Assembly (NCBI GenBank): GCA_002494645.1
Contig: DACE01000010.1
Location: forward strand, 80,441 to 144,440
Direction: 5' to 3'
DNA length: 64,000 nt
Origin: Euryarchaeota archaeon UBA256
GTDB lineage: Archaea > Thermoplasmatota > Poseidoniia > Poseidoniales > Poseidoniaceae
The notes under the pieces: generated by a model
The model's database searches: none
Seen by the model: the letters and a program-made list of their open reading frames with translations, nothing else
What the model was told of the DNA's origin: nothing
Part shown: positions 42,893 to 51,612 of the stretch, piece after piece
Numbering within the stretch: the stretch's first letter is position 1
How the letters are laid out: each line of letters starts with the position of its first letter
Translations under genes and position numbers: made by a program

Positions 42893-44272
42893 TCAATCGC
42901 GATTGTCGGGATGGTACTTTTCAATCCACTTCTGGTCGAGGCGGACAAGATACTTGGTGTCAATTGATGACATCAATGTCCAACACAAATCGAGGGTCTC
43001 CTCAATTGAGCGGTCCTCATCACGGGTTTGGCGAAGGAACTTGTCCTCAAATACACCAGAGAAATCCAACAATTGCTTGTCACGCTCGTTGAGTGCATCT
43101 TCACCAACGATGGCAACGAGTCCTCGAAGTTCACGACCTTGAGCGTAGGCAGCGTACATCTGGTCGGAAACCGACTTGTGGTCTTCACGAGTCGTCTTCT
43201 CACCGATACAGGACCCCATCAGTCGTGAGAGAGATGGAAGAACGTTGATGGGCGGATAGATACCCTGTTGGTGCAGTTCACGAGAAATCACAATCTGGCC
43301 TTCGGTAATGTAACCGGAAAGATCCGGAATTGGGTGAGTGATATCGTCACCAGGCATGGTCAAAATCGGGAATTGGGTGATTGAACCCTTCTTTCCTTTG
43401 ACGATACCAGCACGCTCGTAGAGCATGGCTAAGTCAGTGTACATGTAACCGGGGTAACCACGACGTCCGGGGACTTCTTCACGTGCTGCACCGATTTGAC
43501 GCAGGGCATCGCAATAGTTGGTCATGTCAGTATAGATGACCAGAACGTGGTAGTCTTTCTCAAAGGCGAGGTATTCGGCTGCTGTGAGAGCGAGACGAGG
43601 GGTGATGATACGCTCAACTGCTGGGTCGTCAGCGAGATTAACGAACAACACAGCATTTTCCAAGGCACCAGTACGCTCCAAATCAGAACGGAAGAAGTTG
43701 TATTCTTCAGCGGTAATTCCCATTGCACAGAAGACAACAATAAATTCTTCATCGGAGTCCTTCAGTTTCGCTTGTCGAGCAATTTGCAGCGCAATGTCAT
43801 TGTGTGGAAGACCAGACGCCGAGAAAATCGGCAGCTTTTGTCCACGAACAAGGCTCGTACACAAATCAATAGCTGAAACTCCAGTTTGAATGAAATCATT
43901 CGGGCTCTGTCGGCTGTAGGGGTTGATAGCAGCACCGATAATGTCTGCCTTCTCATCTGCAACGATTTCTGGTCCACCATCACGGGGGCGTCCTGCACCG
44001 TCGAGAATGCGACCGACCAAGTCAGTGCTTACGGGGAGTTTGAAGACATCGCCCATGAAGGTAACACCGGTTTCACGGTTGATTTTTGCAGTTCCTTCAA
44101 ACACTTGGACAATCACCAAGTCGTCGGATGTGTCGAGTACTTGTCCGTTCTTGATGTCGCCATTTGCAAGGCGGAGTGTTACGATTTCACCAAAGGCAAC
44201 AGGTTCAGTTTTGTTCAAAAAGACCAGCGGTCCTTTGACGTCAGTAATGGTTCGGTATTCTTTTCCAGTCAT
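42893..44272 (-). CDS. atpB: A-type ATP synthase subunit B (non-catalytic)
   Basis: Starting at the ATG at 44270-44272 (GAGGAGAGG upstream) gives 459 residues. The protein is the regulatory partner of subunit A in the hexameric head. It has the expected order: beta-barrel (TDVKGPLVFL, VFEGTAKI), GRILDGAGRPRDGGP near residue 93, and a degenerate nucleotide loop PIFSASGLPHNDIALQIA near 150. IYTDMTNYCDALRQIGAAREEVPGRRGYPGYMYTDLA-type sequence appears as TDMTNYCDALRQI and GRRGYPGYMYTDLA, with ITQFPILTMPGDDITHPIPD as the PGDD helix. The lost P-loop is normal for the B subunit. The predicted stop overlaps no other gene. Confidence 0.96.
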   Translation of the reverse strand: MTGKEYRTITDVKGPLVFLNKTEPVAFGEIVTLRLANGDIKNGQVLDTSDDLVIVQVFEGTAKINRETGVTFMGDVFKLPVSTDLVGRILDGAGRPRDGGPEIVADEKADIIGAAINPYSRQSPNDFIQTGVSAIDLCTSLVRGQKLPIFSASGLPHNDIALQIARQAKLKDSDEEFIVVFCAMGITAEEYNFFRSDLERTGALENAVLFVNLADDPAVERIITPRLALTAAEYLAFEKDYHVLVIYTDMTNYCDALRQIGAAREEVPGRRGYPGYMYTDLAMLYERAGIVKGKKGSITQFPILTMPGDDITHPIPDLSGYITEGQIVISRELHQQGIYPPINVLPSLSRLMGSCIGEKTTREDHKSVSDQMYAAYAQGRELRGLVAIVGEDALNERDKQLLDFSGVFEDKFLRQTRDEDRSIEETLDLCWTLMSSIDTKYLVRLDQKWIEKYHPDNRD

Positions 44273-44285
44273 GTCAATCCTCTCC

Positions 44286-46025
44286 TCAGTTGGTCTCCAC
44301 CGCATCGGCAATTTCATCGTTCATTTTCTTGACCATTGAATCAATACGGTCAATGTATCCTTTCTCAAAGCGACCACGCATGAGGTCGGAACGAGCAGGG
44401 ACGTTGACCACATCGTTCAGCAAAGCACCGTCCGCCATGGCGCTCTTTGCAGCGTCTTGGAAGGACAGAATGGCTTTAGCCATGTGGTATTGAAGGTGAA
44501 TGTCACAGTAAGCATCAACATCGTGGAATCCATTTTGTTGCAAGAAGAATTCACGAATCATTCGAGCGACTTCAAGGGTGAGTTGTTGGTCGACAGGAAG
44601 TGCATCGGAACCGACCAATTGAACAATTTCTTGAAGTTCTGACTCAATTTGGAGCAGACCACTGATTTGGGTTCGGATTTCTGGGAAATCTTGGGCGATG
44701 TTGTCGCGGAACCACTGATCCAAGCTTTGTGGATACAGAGAATACGAATTCAACCAGTTGATGGCAGGGAAGTGACGTTGACGAGCCAATCCTGCATCAA
44801 GACCCCAGAACACCTTGACAATTCGAAGCGTTCCTTGTGAAACGGGTTCAGAGATGTCACCACCAGGAGGCGAAACAGCACCGATAACGGTAACAGATCC
44901 GTCATCGCCGTTCAGCGTCTCAACACGGCCTGCGCGTTCATAGAACTCTGCAATTCGAGACGAGAGATAAGCAGGATATCCTTCTTCACCAGGCATTTCT
45001 TCCAGACGTGATGAGATTTCACGCATGGCTTCTGCCCAACGAGAGGTTGAGTCGGCCATGAGGGCGACATCGTAACCCATGTCACGGAAGTATTCTGCAA
45101 TGGTAATTCCAGTGTAAACTGATGCTTCACGGGCTGCGACAGGCATGTTGGATGTGTTGGCAATCATCACGGTTCGCTCCATCAAAGGTTTTCCAGTGTT
45201 TGGGTCAATCAAGTGAGGGAATTCGTCCAATACTTCAGTCATCTCGTTGCCACGCTCTCCACAGCCGATGTAAACCACAAGTTGTGCGTCGGAGTACTTT
45301 GCAAGCGATTGTTGTGTAACCGTTTTACCGGAACCGAATGGACCGGGGATTCCGGCTGCTCCACCCTTTGCGAGTGGGAACAGGAAGTCGAGAATTCGCA
45401 TACCGGTCACAAGGGGTGTGTCAGGAGCGTACTTCTGTTGGAAAGGTCGGGGGGTTCGCACGGGCCACTTCTGCATCATTTGCATTTCAGTGCCGTCTTC
45501 GAGCACACAAACGGTTTGTGTGACGTTGAAATCTCCAGATTCAATGGACTTCACGGTGCCGCTGACGGTAGGGGGAACCATGATTTTGTGGATAATGGTG
45601 TCCGTTTCTTGAACGTGGCCAATCACCTGGCCGCCAACTACTGCATCGCCGGCAGCGACTTGTGGCTCAAAGGTCCAAATCTTTTCGAGGTCAAATGCAT
45701 CTGCGTCAACACCACGGGTGATGAACACGCCCATTTCCTTCTCGAGAGTGGGCAGAGGACGCTGGATACCGTCGTAAATTTGAGTCAAGAGACCGGGTCC
45801 CAACGAGACTGAGAGGGTCTCTTCGGTGTTCAACACAGGTTCACCTGGTCGGATACCAGAGGTATCTTCGTAAACTTGGATGACGGCTTTCTCGCCGTGC
45901 AGTTCAATCACTTCACCCATCAGACCTTCGTGGCCGACTCGTACAACGTCATACATTGCTGCGCTCATGCCAGTGGCGGTCACGACGGGCCCCGAAATTC
46001 GGTAAATTACTCCTTCATTGCTCAT
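44286..46025 (-). CDS. atpA: A-type ATP synthase subunit A (catalytic)
   Basis: This 579-residue catalytic subunit has GPFGSGKTVTQQSLAK near residue 230 (Walker A) and SVYTGITIAEYFRDMGYDVALMADSTSRWAEA-type walker B and arginine environment (GYDVALMADSTSRWAEAMRE near 320-339). The nonhomologous region characteristic of A/V-type A subunits follows the barrel (residues about 115-195: PFQQKYAPDTPLVTG). It hydrolyses or synthesises ATP together with B. It is 14 bases upstream of atpB. Confidence 0.97.
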   Translation of the reverse strand: MSNEGVIYRISGPVVTATGMSAAMYDVVRVGHEGLMGEVIELHGEKAVIQVYEDTSGIRPGEPVLNTEETLSVSLGPGLLTQIYDGIQRPLPTLEKEMGVFITRGVDADAFDLEKIWTFEPQVAAGDAVVGGQVIGHVQETDTIIHKIMVPPTVSGTVKSIESGDFNVTQTVCVLEDGTEMQMMQKWPVRTPRPFQQKYAPDTPLVTGMRILDFLFPLAKGGAAGIPGPFGSGKTVTQQSLAKYSDAQLVVYIGCGERGNEMTEVLDEFPHLIDPNTGKPLMERTVMIANTSNMPVAAREASVYTGITIAEYFRDMGYDVALMADSTSRWAEAMREISSRLEEMPGEEGYPAYLSSRIAEFYERAGRVETLNGDDGSVTVIGAVSPPGGDISEPVSQGTLRIVKVFWGLDAGLARQRHFPAINWLNSYSLYPQSLDQWFRDNIAQDFPEIRTQISGLLQIESELQEIVQLVGSDALPVDQQLTLEVARMIREFFLQQNGFHDVDAYCDIHLQYHMAKAILSFQDAAKSAMADGALLNDVVNVPARSDLMRGRFEKGYIDRIDSMVKKMNDEIADAVETN

Positions 46026-46053
46026 TTTTTCATCTCCTGGTTTGGTTGGAAGT

Positions 46054-46353
46054 TCACTTCCACAAATCGACTCCTATTGCCTTGCGAATGGTATCACGCA
46101 AAGCGGTGTCCTCCTCCGTACCGATGCCAAGAACGGTAGGAGAAACGGACGCAGAGAGTTGATCGCGCAACCGCTCTGGCAAGTCGGCAAGCATGGCGGA
46201 GTCGACCACCACGATACCAACTGACTTGTTGTTGAGTAGGGAACGAAGGGTTGAGTGCAGAGCCTCTTCACCTTCAGGATTGTGCAGGTCCGAGAGACCT
46301 GCGAGTTGGAAGCCCAACGTGAATGCGGGGGAGCCGACGACTGAAATCTCCAT
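46054..46353 (-). CDS. atpF: A-type ATP synthase subunit F
   Basis: This 99-residue Rossmann-like subunit has MEISVVGSPAFTLGFQLAG at its start, and the VGIVVVDSAMLADLPE and PTVLGIGTEED segments. It joins subunit D in the central stalk. It sits in the conserved gene order C-F-A, ten bases after atpC. Confidence 0.9.
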   Translation of the reverse strand: MEISVVGSPAFTLGFQLAGLSDLHNPEGEEALHSTLRSLLNNKSVGIVVVDSAMLADLPERLRDQLSASVSPTVLGIGTEEDTALRDTIRKAIGVDLWK

Positions 46354-46362
46354 ACGATCACC

Positions 46363-47403
46363 TCAAAGAACGTGAGCCTCCAACACTTCGGAAGACAAGC
46401 CCGCTAGACGACCTCGTACAATCAGGCGCAAATCTGACACTTCCTGGACCTTCATGGCCACGTAATGAATGATCGGGAGGGCGGATACGGGATGGAGGTA
46501 GCTCATCCGTTGCATCATAGCATACTCTCGTCCTTTCATCCATGTGACGACAGGGTCAAGACTTCGGGTGGAGGTAGCTTCCTCCAAGACGCTTTCGAAC
46601 TCGGTCATGTCAAATCGGTCACCTGAACGAAGAAGGTCAAGCATGGCCTCACGACCACCGGTTGCAATGGATGAGAACATCCGTTTTGGAATCAGTCGGC
46701 CTCCGGGAATAAGCAAATGAACGAGTTGTTCAGATGCAATGCCCGCAGAATCGGCTTCAAGGATATTGACGATGTTTCGATGGTCTATTTCTGCAGCAAA
46801 CAACCTCGCTAAGAAGCGAGCTGGCGCTCCCTTCGACTGAATGAGAGCGCGTTGAGATGCTGCGTAATAATGACGGTCAAGAGCGTCTTCGTAATCTGCG
46901 AGTGAACCATCTTCAGGGACCTTGGCGAGTGCGGTACCAAAGGACTTGCGTCGCATGAGTACCGCTGCTGCTCTTAGGTCATCACAACTTTCGACAACCT
47001 TGAGCCAAGGTGTGTTCACATCGTTGATTTCTGGAAGGATACTATTGCCTACTTCTTCAACCGAAACTTCGTTGTGAATAGCCCTCAATACGGCTTTTGC
47101 ATTTTGGTATTCGAAGCGTGAAGTGTAAATCTCAATCAAAGGGCGTATGCTTCGGTTGGACATGTTGACAATATCGGTGAGTTCACCCTCAAGATTGTGC
47201 GTGAGGGCAGCTTCAACCAAGTCTCCACCGCTGAGTTTCCCAGCATAGAGGTCTATTTCCGTACGATATCCGATGTCCCCCACAGCCACTGTCAACTGAT
47301 CAACCGACTGGTTGATGAGTTGACGCAGACGCGCTCGGTCAGCCAACTTCTGCCGTCGTGCCTTGGCACGTGAGACGACATAGGGAGTGTTTCCGAGCAT
47401 CAT
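46363..47403 (-). CDS. atpC: A-type ATP synthase subunit C
   Basis: The best start is the ATG at 47401-47403 with AAGGTGA upstream, giving 346 residues; a GTG three codons upstream is also in frame. The protein is the socket that joins the membrane ring to the central stalk. It is made mainly of helices, with three repeat-like domains typical of AtpC (VSRAKARRQKLADRARL, EIYTSRFEYQNAKAVLRAI near 98-116, RFLARLFAAEIDHRNIVNIL near 197-216). Its position between E and F is the conserved archaeal order. Confidence 0.9.
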   Translation of the reverse strand: MMLGNTPYVVSRAKARRQKLADRARLRQLINQSVDQLTVAVGDIGYRTEIDLYAGKLSGGDLVEAALTHNLEGELTDIVNMSNRSIRPLIEIYTSRFEYQNAKAVLRAIHNEVSVEEVGNSILPEINDVNTPWLKVVESCDDLRAAAVLMRRKSFGTALAKVPEDGSLADYEDALDRHYYAASQRALIQSKGAPARFLARLFAAEIDHRNIVNILEADSAGIASEQLVHLLIPGGRLIPKRMFSSIATGGREAMLDLLRSGDRFDMTEFESVLEEATSTRSLDPVVTWMKGREYAMMQRMSYLHPVSALPIIHYVAMKVQEVSDLRLIVRGRLAGLSSEVLEAHVL

Positions 47404-47417
47404 GAGATTCACCTTCT

Positions 47418-47981
47418 TTATCCAAACAGAGTTTCGTTAACCGCAGAGAGATGGTTGGACCATGCACGCTGCAACATGTTGTCAAAGCGCATATCAAATG
47501 ATACAGAGCCATCTTCAGCCTCGAGGATAAATCCTCCGAGCCCCTCAACGCTCTCTGCGATCTTTCGGTCGCCAGCAGCCTTGGTGATAGCAGCACGGTC
47601 AAGTTCAACCGGTCGAATGACAAATTTACCCTTTGCCAATTTCTCAGATTCGCTGAGAAGTGATTTCAAGAGCGCTGCTCGTCCTTTCATGCCGGGGTCG
47701 GCAATGTGGTCTCGGGCGGCATCAAGGGTTGCATCCAGTACCTTTCGTCGCGCCACGAGGATGTCCTGTTGGTTCGATTGTCGGGCGCTGGCAACCAACT
47801 CACGAGCGAGTTGGCCTGCTTCCTTTTCTGCACGCTGCTTTGCTTCAGTTTGCATGTCGCTGACTTTGGCTTCTGCATCGGCCAGCAGTTGTTTGGCCTC
47901 TGCTTTCGCAGCCTTAATCAGCGCTTTCGCTTCTTTTTCAGCCGAAGCAGCAATGTCTTGGGCAAGTGTTTCTAATGTCAT
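47418..47981 (-). CDS. atpE: A-type ATP synthase subunit E
   Basis: This 187-residue peripheral-stalk protein has an Ala/Glu/Lys-rich coiled-coil N-terminus (residues about 10-85) and a globular C-terminal domain with the GGFILEAEDGSVSFDMRFDNML segment (short: GGFILEAEDG, SFDMRFDNML). It anchors the head to the stator with subunit H. It lies between atpK and atpC. A 333-codon open frame on the opposite strand through this gene and atpK is considered a shadow of Ala/Lys-rich codons. Confidence 0.9.
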   Translation of the reverse strand: MTLETLAQDIAASAEKEAKALIKAAKAEAKQLLADAEAKVSDMQTEAKQRAEKEAGQLARELVASARQSNQQDILVARRKVLDATLDAARDHIADPGMKGRAALLKSLLSESEKLAKGKFVIRPVELDRAAITKAAGDRKIAESVEGLGGFILEAEDGSVSFDMRFDNMLQRAWSNHLSAVNETLFG

Positions 47982-48041
47982 TCTTTCATCTCCTTCATCG
48001 TTCGTTCGATTGGGCCTTCGCCCAACGGAAACCGTTTCTCC

Positions 48042-48356
48042 TCAATTTCCGAGGAAAAGCGGAAGTGCACCGAGAATCACGATGGATTCTGGAAGAGCGG
48101 TGAAGATCAAAGCAACACCGAACTTGCTGCCGTCTTCGGCAAGCATGCCAACAGCAGCGCTGCCGATAGCGGCTTGGGAGAATCCAGCACCAATGGCCGC
48201 AAGGCCAAGGGCTAGACCGACACCAACGTCGCCAGTCATTCCGTCAGTTGCACCCGAATCGGTTGTCTCTTCTGCAGCAACACCTTGGGCGACCAAGGCG
48301 AGCGTTAGCAAGACGATCAGTGTGCGTAGGCTTGTTTTCAGGGTATTCTTGTTCAT
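48042..48356 (-). CDS. atpK: A-type ATP synthase membrane ring subunit K (proteolipid)
   Basis: This 104-residue proteolipid has a signal-like hydrophobic N-terminus (residues about 10-28, ending near QGVAAEE), a short hydrophilic linker and two ring helices. The first contains GAGFSQAAIGSAAVG near residues 57-71, and the second ALPESIVILGALPLF near 87-101 with the ion-carrying Glu in PES. The Gln in the first helix and Ser after the Glu resemble the sodium-binding ligand set known from Na+-type rings, so sodium coupling is possible. Glu alone would allow protons. Confidence 0.92.
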   Translation of the reverse strand: MNKNTLKTSLRTLIVLLTLALVAQGVAAEETTDSGATDGMTGDVGVGLALGLAAIGAGFSQAAIGSAAVGMLAEDGSKFGVALIFTALPESIVILGALPLFLGN

Positions 48357-48386
48357 TTTTCTACCTCCTAGTTTTTGTCCGTGGGA

Positions 48387-50414
48387 CTATGATTGCCCCT
48401 CCGTATGGAGGGTGCGACCGCCGAGTGGGGTAAAAACCCGACCGGAGCCGTCGTAGAACTTGCCCATCCACTCAACGAAGTGGAGACGGGCAGCGTGGAT
48501 GCTCGGTGAGAGCAAGCCAAGCGCAAGTGCGAATGCTTGTATGAGGAGGAAAAGAACGGCACCAAAGAAGATCTCAATGATTCCAGCGCCAGTCGCCGTC
48601 ATCATGTCCCACCCCATCACGATGGAGACTTCTGCGATTTTGACGCCTGCGACCCCAACACCCATGACGCGGAGGTAAGAGAGGGTGTTGGCGAGAAGAC
48701 CAAAGGTTTCGATAGGCCCCATAATCAGGCCACCGGCCCAACCAAACTTCTCAAACACTGCGAGACCAATGATGAGGCAAACGATACCGCCCAGAACAGC
48801 AAGTCCTGGAGCAGTTGCCGCAAAGACTGCATGGTCTCCCGTGAGGAATCCGTAGATGTGGATGAATCCACCCGTGAGGATGATGATCCAGCTTCCCTTC
48901 TCGAAGAAGGCAGCAACCAGGCCGTGTGCCTTGGCGACATTAACGAAGCCGATGATGAATCCGACCATCAAGTGAAACACGCCGAGGTAGACAGAAAGCA
49001 ACACGTAGTCTTGAAGTGCCCCTGTCGCACGATGGAAGGGGATGTGAGTGTGCGTCATGTTGAGGGTCTCTGCAACAAAGGCAGGGAAGTGGATGTTATC
49101 GTAAGTCCACACATAGAGTCCGTCCAGTGGCGACCATGCTTCATCCCAAACAAATCCGAAGCCTTCAGCAAATAACAATCCCCAAATGATACACCATACG
49201 CCCATCCACTTCAGGATTGTGATGCCGTTTTTCACCACAGGGTCGGCGGCAAAGGGCTTGGTTCCGAGCCATATGCCCAAGAGAAGAATGATGAGACCGT
49301 AACCGAAGTCGCCCAGAATTAGGCCGTAAATCATCGGGAAGGTGAACATCATGAGGGCAGTAGGGTCAAACGAGCCGTACGTGGGGCGTCCAACAAGGTC
49401 AACCATGAGTTCGAAGGGGCGGGATACGGGGTTGTTTTCGAGCGCCACTGGAGGAGACGGCTCATGGTGGTGATCGTCATGGTCGTCGTGATGATGGTCG
49501 TTGACGAAGGCCTCTACTTCAACATGCGAAGCGATGTCCTTCAACGCAGAGCGGATTTCACCGTCTTTAGAGGACGGAACCCATGCATCCAGAGCGAAGG
49601 CTTGACCGGTCACAGCCATTTGAGTTGGAGCGGTGAATACCTCATCTTCTTTGGTGAGATATTCGTGGACGGCGAGGATGTTTCGGGCGTTATCCTTCGC
49701 CCATCGCTCGGACTTTTCTGCCGCAGAGTACATCATGGCTTCGATCTTCGAGCGGCGGGATGAGAGATTTTTGATCGCCTCACTTGGCGTGCCGTTCATG
49801 TCGGGAATTTGTACTGCCTTACCGCCCAGTTCACCCAAAGCCATCTGGACTTCAGCAGATTGTTCAGGCAAACATGCGACGGCGACGATTCCAGGTGCTG
49901 TAGCCATCTCGACCTTTGAGGCAAGAGCCCCGAATGTCCCTCGGGCTTTGCTGGACTTCTTCGTTTCAGCAACAAAGACTTCAACTCGGCCAGTTCCAGT
50001 GAGTAACTCCAAATCCATGTTGAGAGGAGCAAGTCGCTGAAGAAGTTTCAATTGTTCGTCGAGCAGCGAGAGTTCAGACTCAGCATCTCGTTGTTCGTCG
50101 AGAAGGTCAAGCCCGTTTTGCAGTTTTTCGGGAAAATCACCAGCAATCAATTCTTTGATGCGGTGCAAAGGCACAGGGCCGTCTGCGTTTACAGGGTTGA
50201 AGGCCGAAACAGCAGCCCGTACCTTGGCAAGCAGTGCGCTTACTTCGTTGGCTTCGTCGCTCCCGATGGCTTGTCCAACGAGGACACCGTCTTCGAAGTT
50301 TGAATAGGCTTCAATATGGACGCAACCAGCGTTCGTACAGGCACGGAGAACATCCTCCATTCGATCGACGGGAGCAGCCACTGTCAAACGTGACATAGCT
50401 ACCGTGTCGAACAT
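48387..50414 (-). CDS. atpI: A-type ATP synthase subunit I (a-subunit)
   Basis: This 675-residue protein has a ~330-residue cytoplasmic stator domain (SRLTVAAPVDRMEDVLRAC, coiled-coil segments at about 95-130 and 225-260), followed by a C-terminal membrane domain of seven or eight helices. The functional Arg is expected in the helix with YLRVMGVGVAG near residue 581, and the LGDFGYGLIILLLG segment near 365 is conserved in the family. It carries an unusual His/Asp run (HHHDDHDDHHHE) near residue 315 in the linker between the domains, which may bind metal ions. It holds the ring in place and forms the ion half-channels. Confidence 0.95.
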   Translation of the reverse strand: MFDTVAMSRLTVAAPVDRMEDVLRACTNAGCVHIEAYSNFEDGVLVGQAIGSDEANEVSALLAKVRAAVSAFNPVNADGPVPLHRIKELIAGDFPEKLQNGLDLLDEQRDAESELSLLDEQLKLLQRLAPLNMDLELLTGTGRVEVFVAETKKSSKARGTFGALASKVEMATAPGIVAVACLPEQSAEVQMALGELGGKAVQIPDMNGTPSEAIKNLSSRRSKIEAMMYSAAEKSERWAKDNARNILAVHEYLTKEDEVFTAPTQMAVTGQAFALDAWVPSSKDGEIRSALKDIASHVEVEAFVNDHHHDDHDDHHHEPSPPVALENNPVSRPFELMVDLVGRPTYGSFDPTALMMFTFPMIYGLILGDFGYGLIILLLGIWLGTKPFAADPVVKNGITILKWMGVWCIIWGLLFAEGFGFVWDEAWSPLDGLYVWTYDNIHFPAFVAETLNMTHTHIPFHRATGALQDYVLLSVYLGVFHLMVGFIIGFVNVAKAHGLVAAFFEKGSWIIILTGGFIHIYGFLTGDHAVFAATAPGLAVLGGIVCLIIGLAVFEKFGWAGGLIMGPIETFGLLANTLSYLRVMGVGVAGVKIAEVSIVMGWDMMTATGAGIIEIFFGAVLFLLIQAFALALGLLSPSIHAARLHFVEWMGKFYDGSGRVFTPLGGRTLHTEGQS

Positions 50415-50423
50415 GGTACCACC

Positions 50424-50741
50424 TCACTCCGAAGTTAATCCGTCAACAACCATTTGCACGGCTTTGTCCTGGTTTGAGGCTGAACTCTTCTCGATGGAGG
50501 CGACTTCTTTGGAGCCTTCCGCTTTGACCGAATCTGCTTCGGACTGAGCGCCATCACGAGCTTCGTCGAGGATTTTTTGAGTCATGGAAACCGAATCTTC
50601 GGCCGCAGATTGTACCATCTCAGAGGATTTCTTACGAGCGTCCGACATGATTTTTGCCGCTTCTTCCTGAGCAGCAGCGAGGCGGGATTCAGCATCCTTT
50701 TCAGCGTTTTTGATGCTTCGGAGAACGTCGACCATACCCAT
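50424..50741 (-). CDS. atpH: A-type ATP synthase subunit H
   Basis: The ATG at 50739-50741 with AGGTG six bases upstream gives 105 residues; the next Met is two codons later. The protein is an almost continuous helix rich in Ala, Glu, Lys and Ser (MVDVLRSIKNAEKDAESRL at the start), as expected for the peripheral stalk subunit that pairs with E. It is the first gene of the operon. The upstream spacer of 40 bases carries GATAAACC, which may be a weak TATA element, although readthrough from the methyltransferase gene is also possible. Confidence 0.85.
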   Translation of the reverse strand: MGMVDVLRSIKNAEKDAESRLAAAQEEAAKIMSDARKKSSEMVQSAAEDSVSMTQKILDEARDGAQSEADSVKAEGSKEVASIEKSSASNQDKAVQMVVDGLTSE

Positions 50742-50781
50742 GTAGAACACCTGTTAATTCGCCTCAGCAAAAGGGGGTTTA

Positions 50782-51555
50782 TCAGTCTAACGGGGTTGGT
50801 TGCTGGCCCTCAATTTGGGGCTTCCTTCCACGGAATCGACTTGCCATTCCAAATGGATACAGCAGTCGTCCTTGAACTTCATCAAAACCAACCCGCTTCA
50901 TCATCTTTCGATAGTAGCCATTTGTACCGTAATGCGTGTAACTTTTTGCGAGCCCTTTCCACGGGTGGTTTTTGTCTTTGGTGATCAGGCGCGCCATGAT
51001 CTGAACCACCGTATTCATCCAGAGAACTCCGAATATTCCATGAAGTTTGTTGGCCTTACCTGCATCACAAATGACCAACTGACCGCCGGGTTTGAGGACG
51101 CGGTAGATTTCTCGAAGCCCTTGCTCCTTATCCTTGAAATCACGGAATGAGAACAAACAAAACACCATGTCAAAGTTGTCATCAGGCAAGGGGATTGACT
51201 CAGCGATGGCTTCAACATATGCTGCCGGAGATTCGCCTCGCTGCTGACGAGCGCTATCCACGCGACGTCGTGCGGTTGCGAGCATTTCGGGAGAGGGATC
51301 GAGGCAAGTCACATCCAAGCCCGTTAAATCCTCAGCGAAGGAACCCGGTCCGCAGCCTACTTCGAGAACTTTCATGCCCGGTTTAGCGTGCTGACGAACA
51401 TTTCTGCGCCATCGCTTGTCCTGGCCGAATGTCATCCAAGTATTGACTCGGTCATAGTTCGGAATGGTCGCTTCAAGCTGTCCTTCGAGTTCTTCCCATG
51501 CCTCAGGATCAATGCCCGAGGGGTCAAATCCACCCGTAGCGGCCCGCTTGCCCAT
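50782..51555 (-). CDS. Class I SAM-dependent methyltransferase, UbiE/MenG-like
   Basis: This 257-residue protein has the SAM-binding motif VLEVGCGPGSFAEDL near residues 63-77, the LDPSPEM acidic loop, the FDMVFCLFSFRDFKDKEQGL segment near 128-147 and VLKPGGQLVICDAG near 154-167. The UbiE-like features VLKPGG and NYDRVNTWMTFGQDKRWR (residues 33-50) point to a demethylmenaquinone or quinone methyltransferase, but other substrates are possible. It lies directly upstream of the ATP synthase operon on the same strand, fitting a respiratory role. Confidence 0.78.
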   Translation of the reverse strand: MGKRAATGGFDPSGIDPEAWEELEGQLEATIPNYDRVNTWMTFGQDKRWRRNVRQHAKPGMKVLEVGCGPGSFAEDLTGLDVTCLDPSPEMLATARRRVDSARQQRGESPAAYVEAIAESIPLPDDNFDMVFCLFSFRDFKDKEQGLREIYRVLKPGGQLVICDAGKANKLHGIFGVLWMNTVVQIMARLITKDKNHPWKGLAKSYTHYGTNGYYRKMMKRVGFDEVQGRLLYPFGMASRFRGRKPQIEGQQPTPLD

Positions 51556-51612
51556 GGCTGTTGGGAACCCCCGACTGTTTTGGACATGTCGTTTCGCACA
51601 CGATGCTCAGCA

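Noticed and set aside
47455..48456. 333-codon plus-strand open frame opposite atpE and atpK
   Set aside because: It is rich in Ser, Ala and Arg, mirrors the Ala/Lys/Glu-rich codons of the real genes, has no family motif, and lies wholly antisense to two conserved ATP synthase genes.
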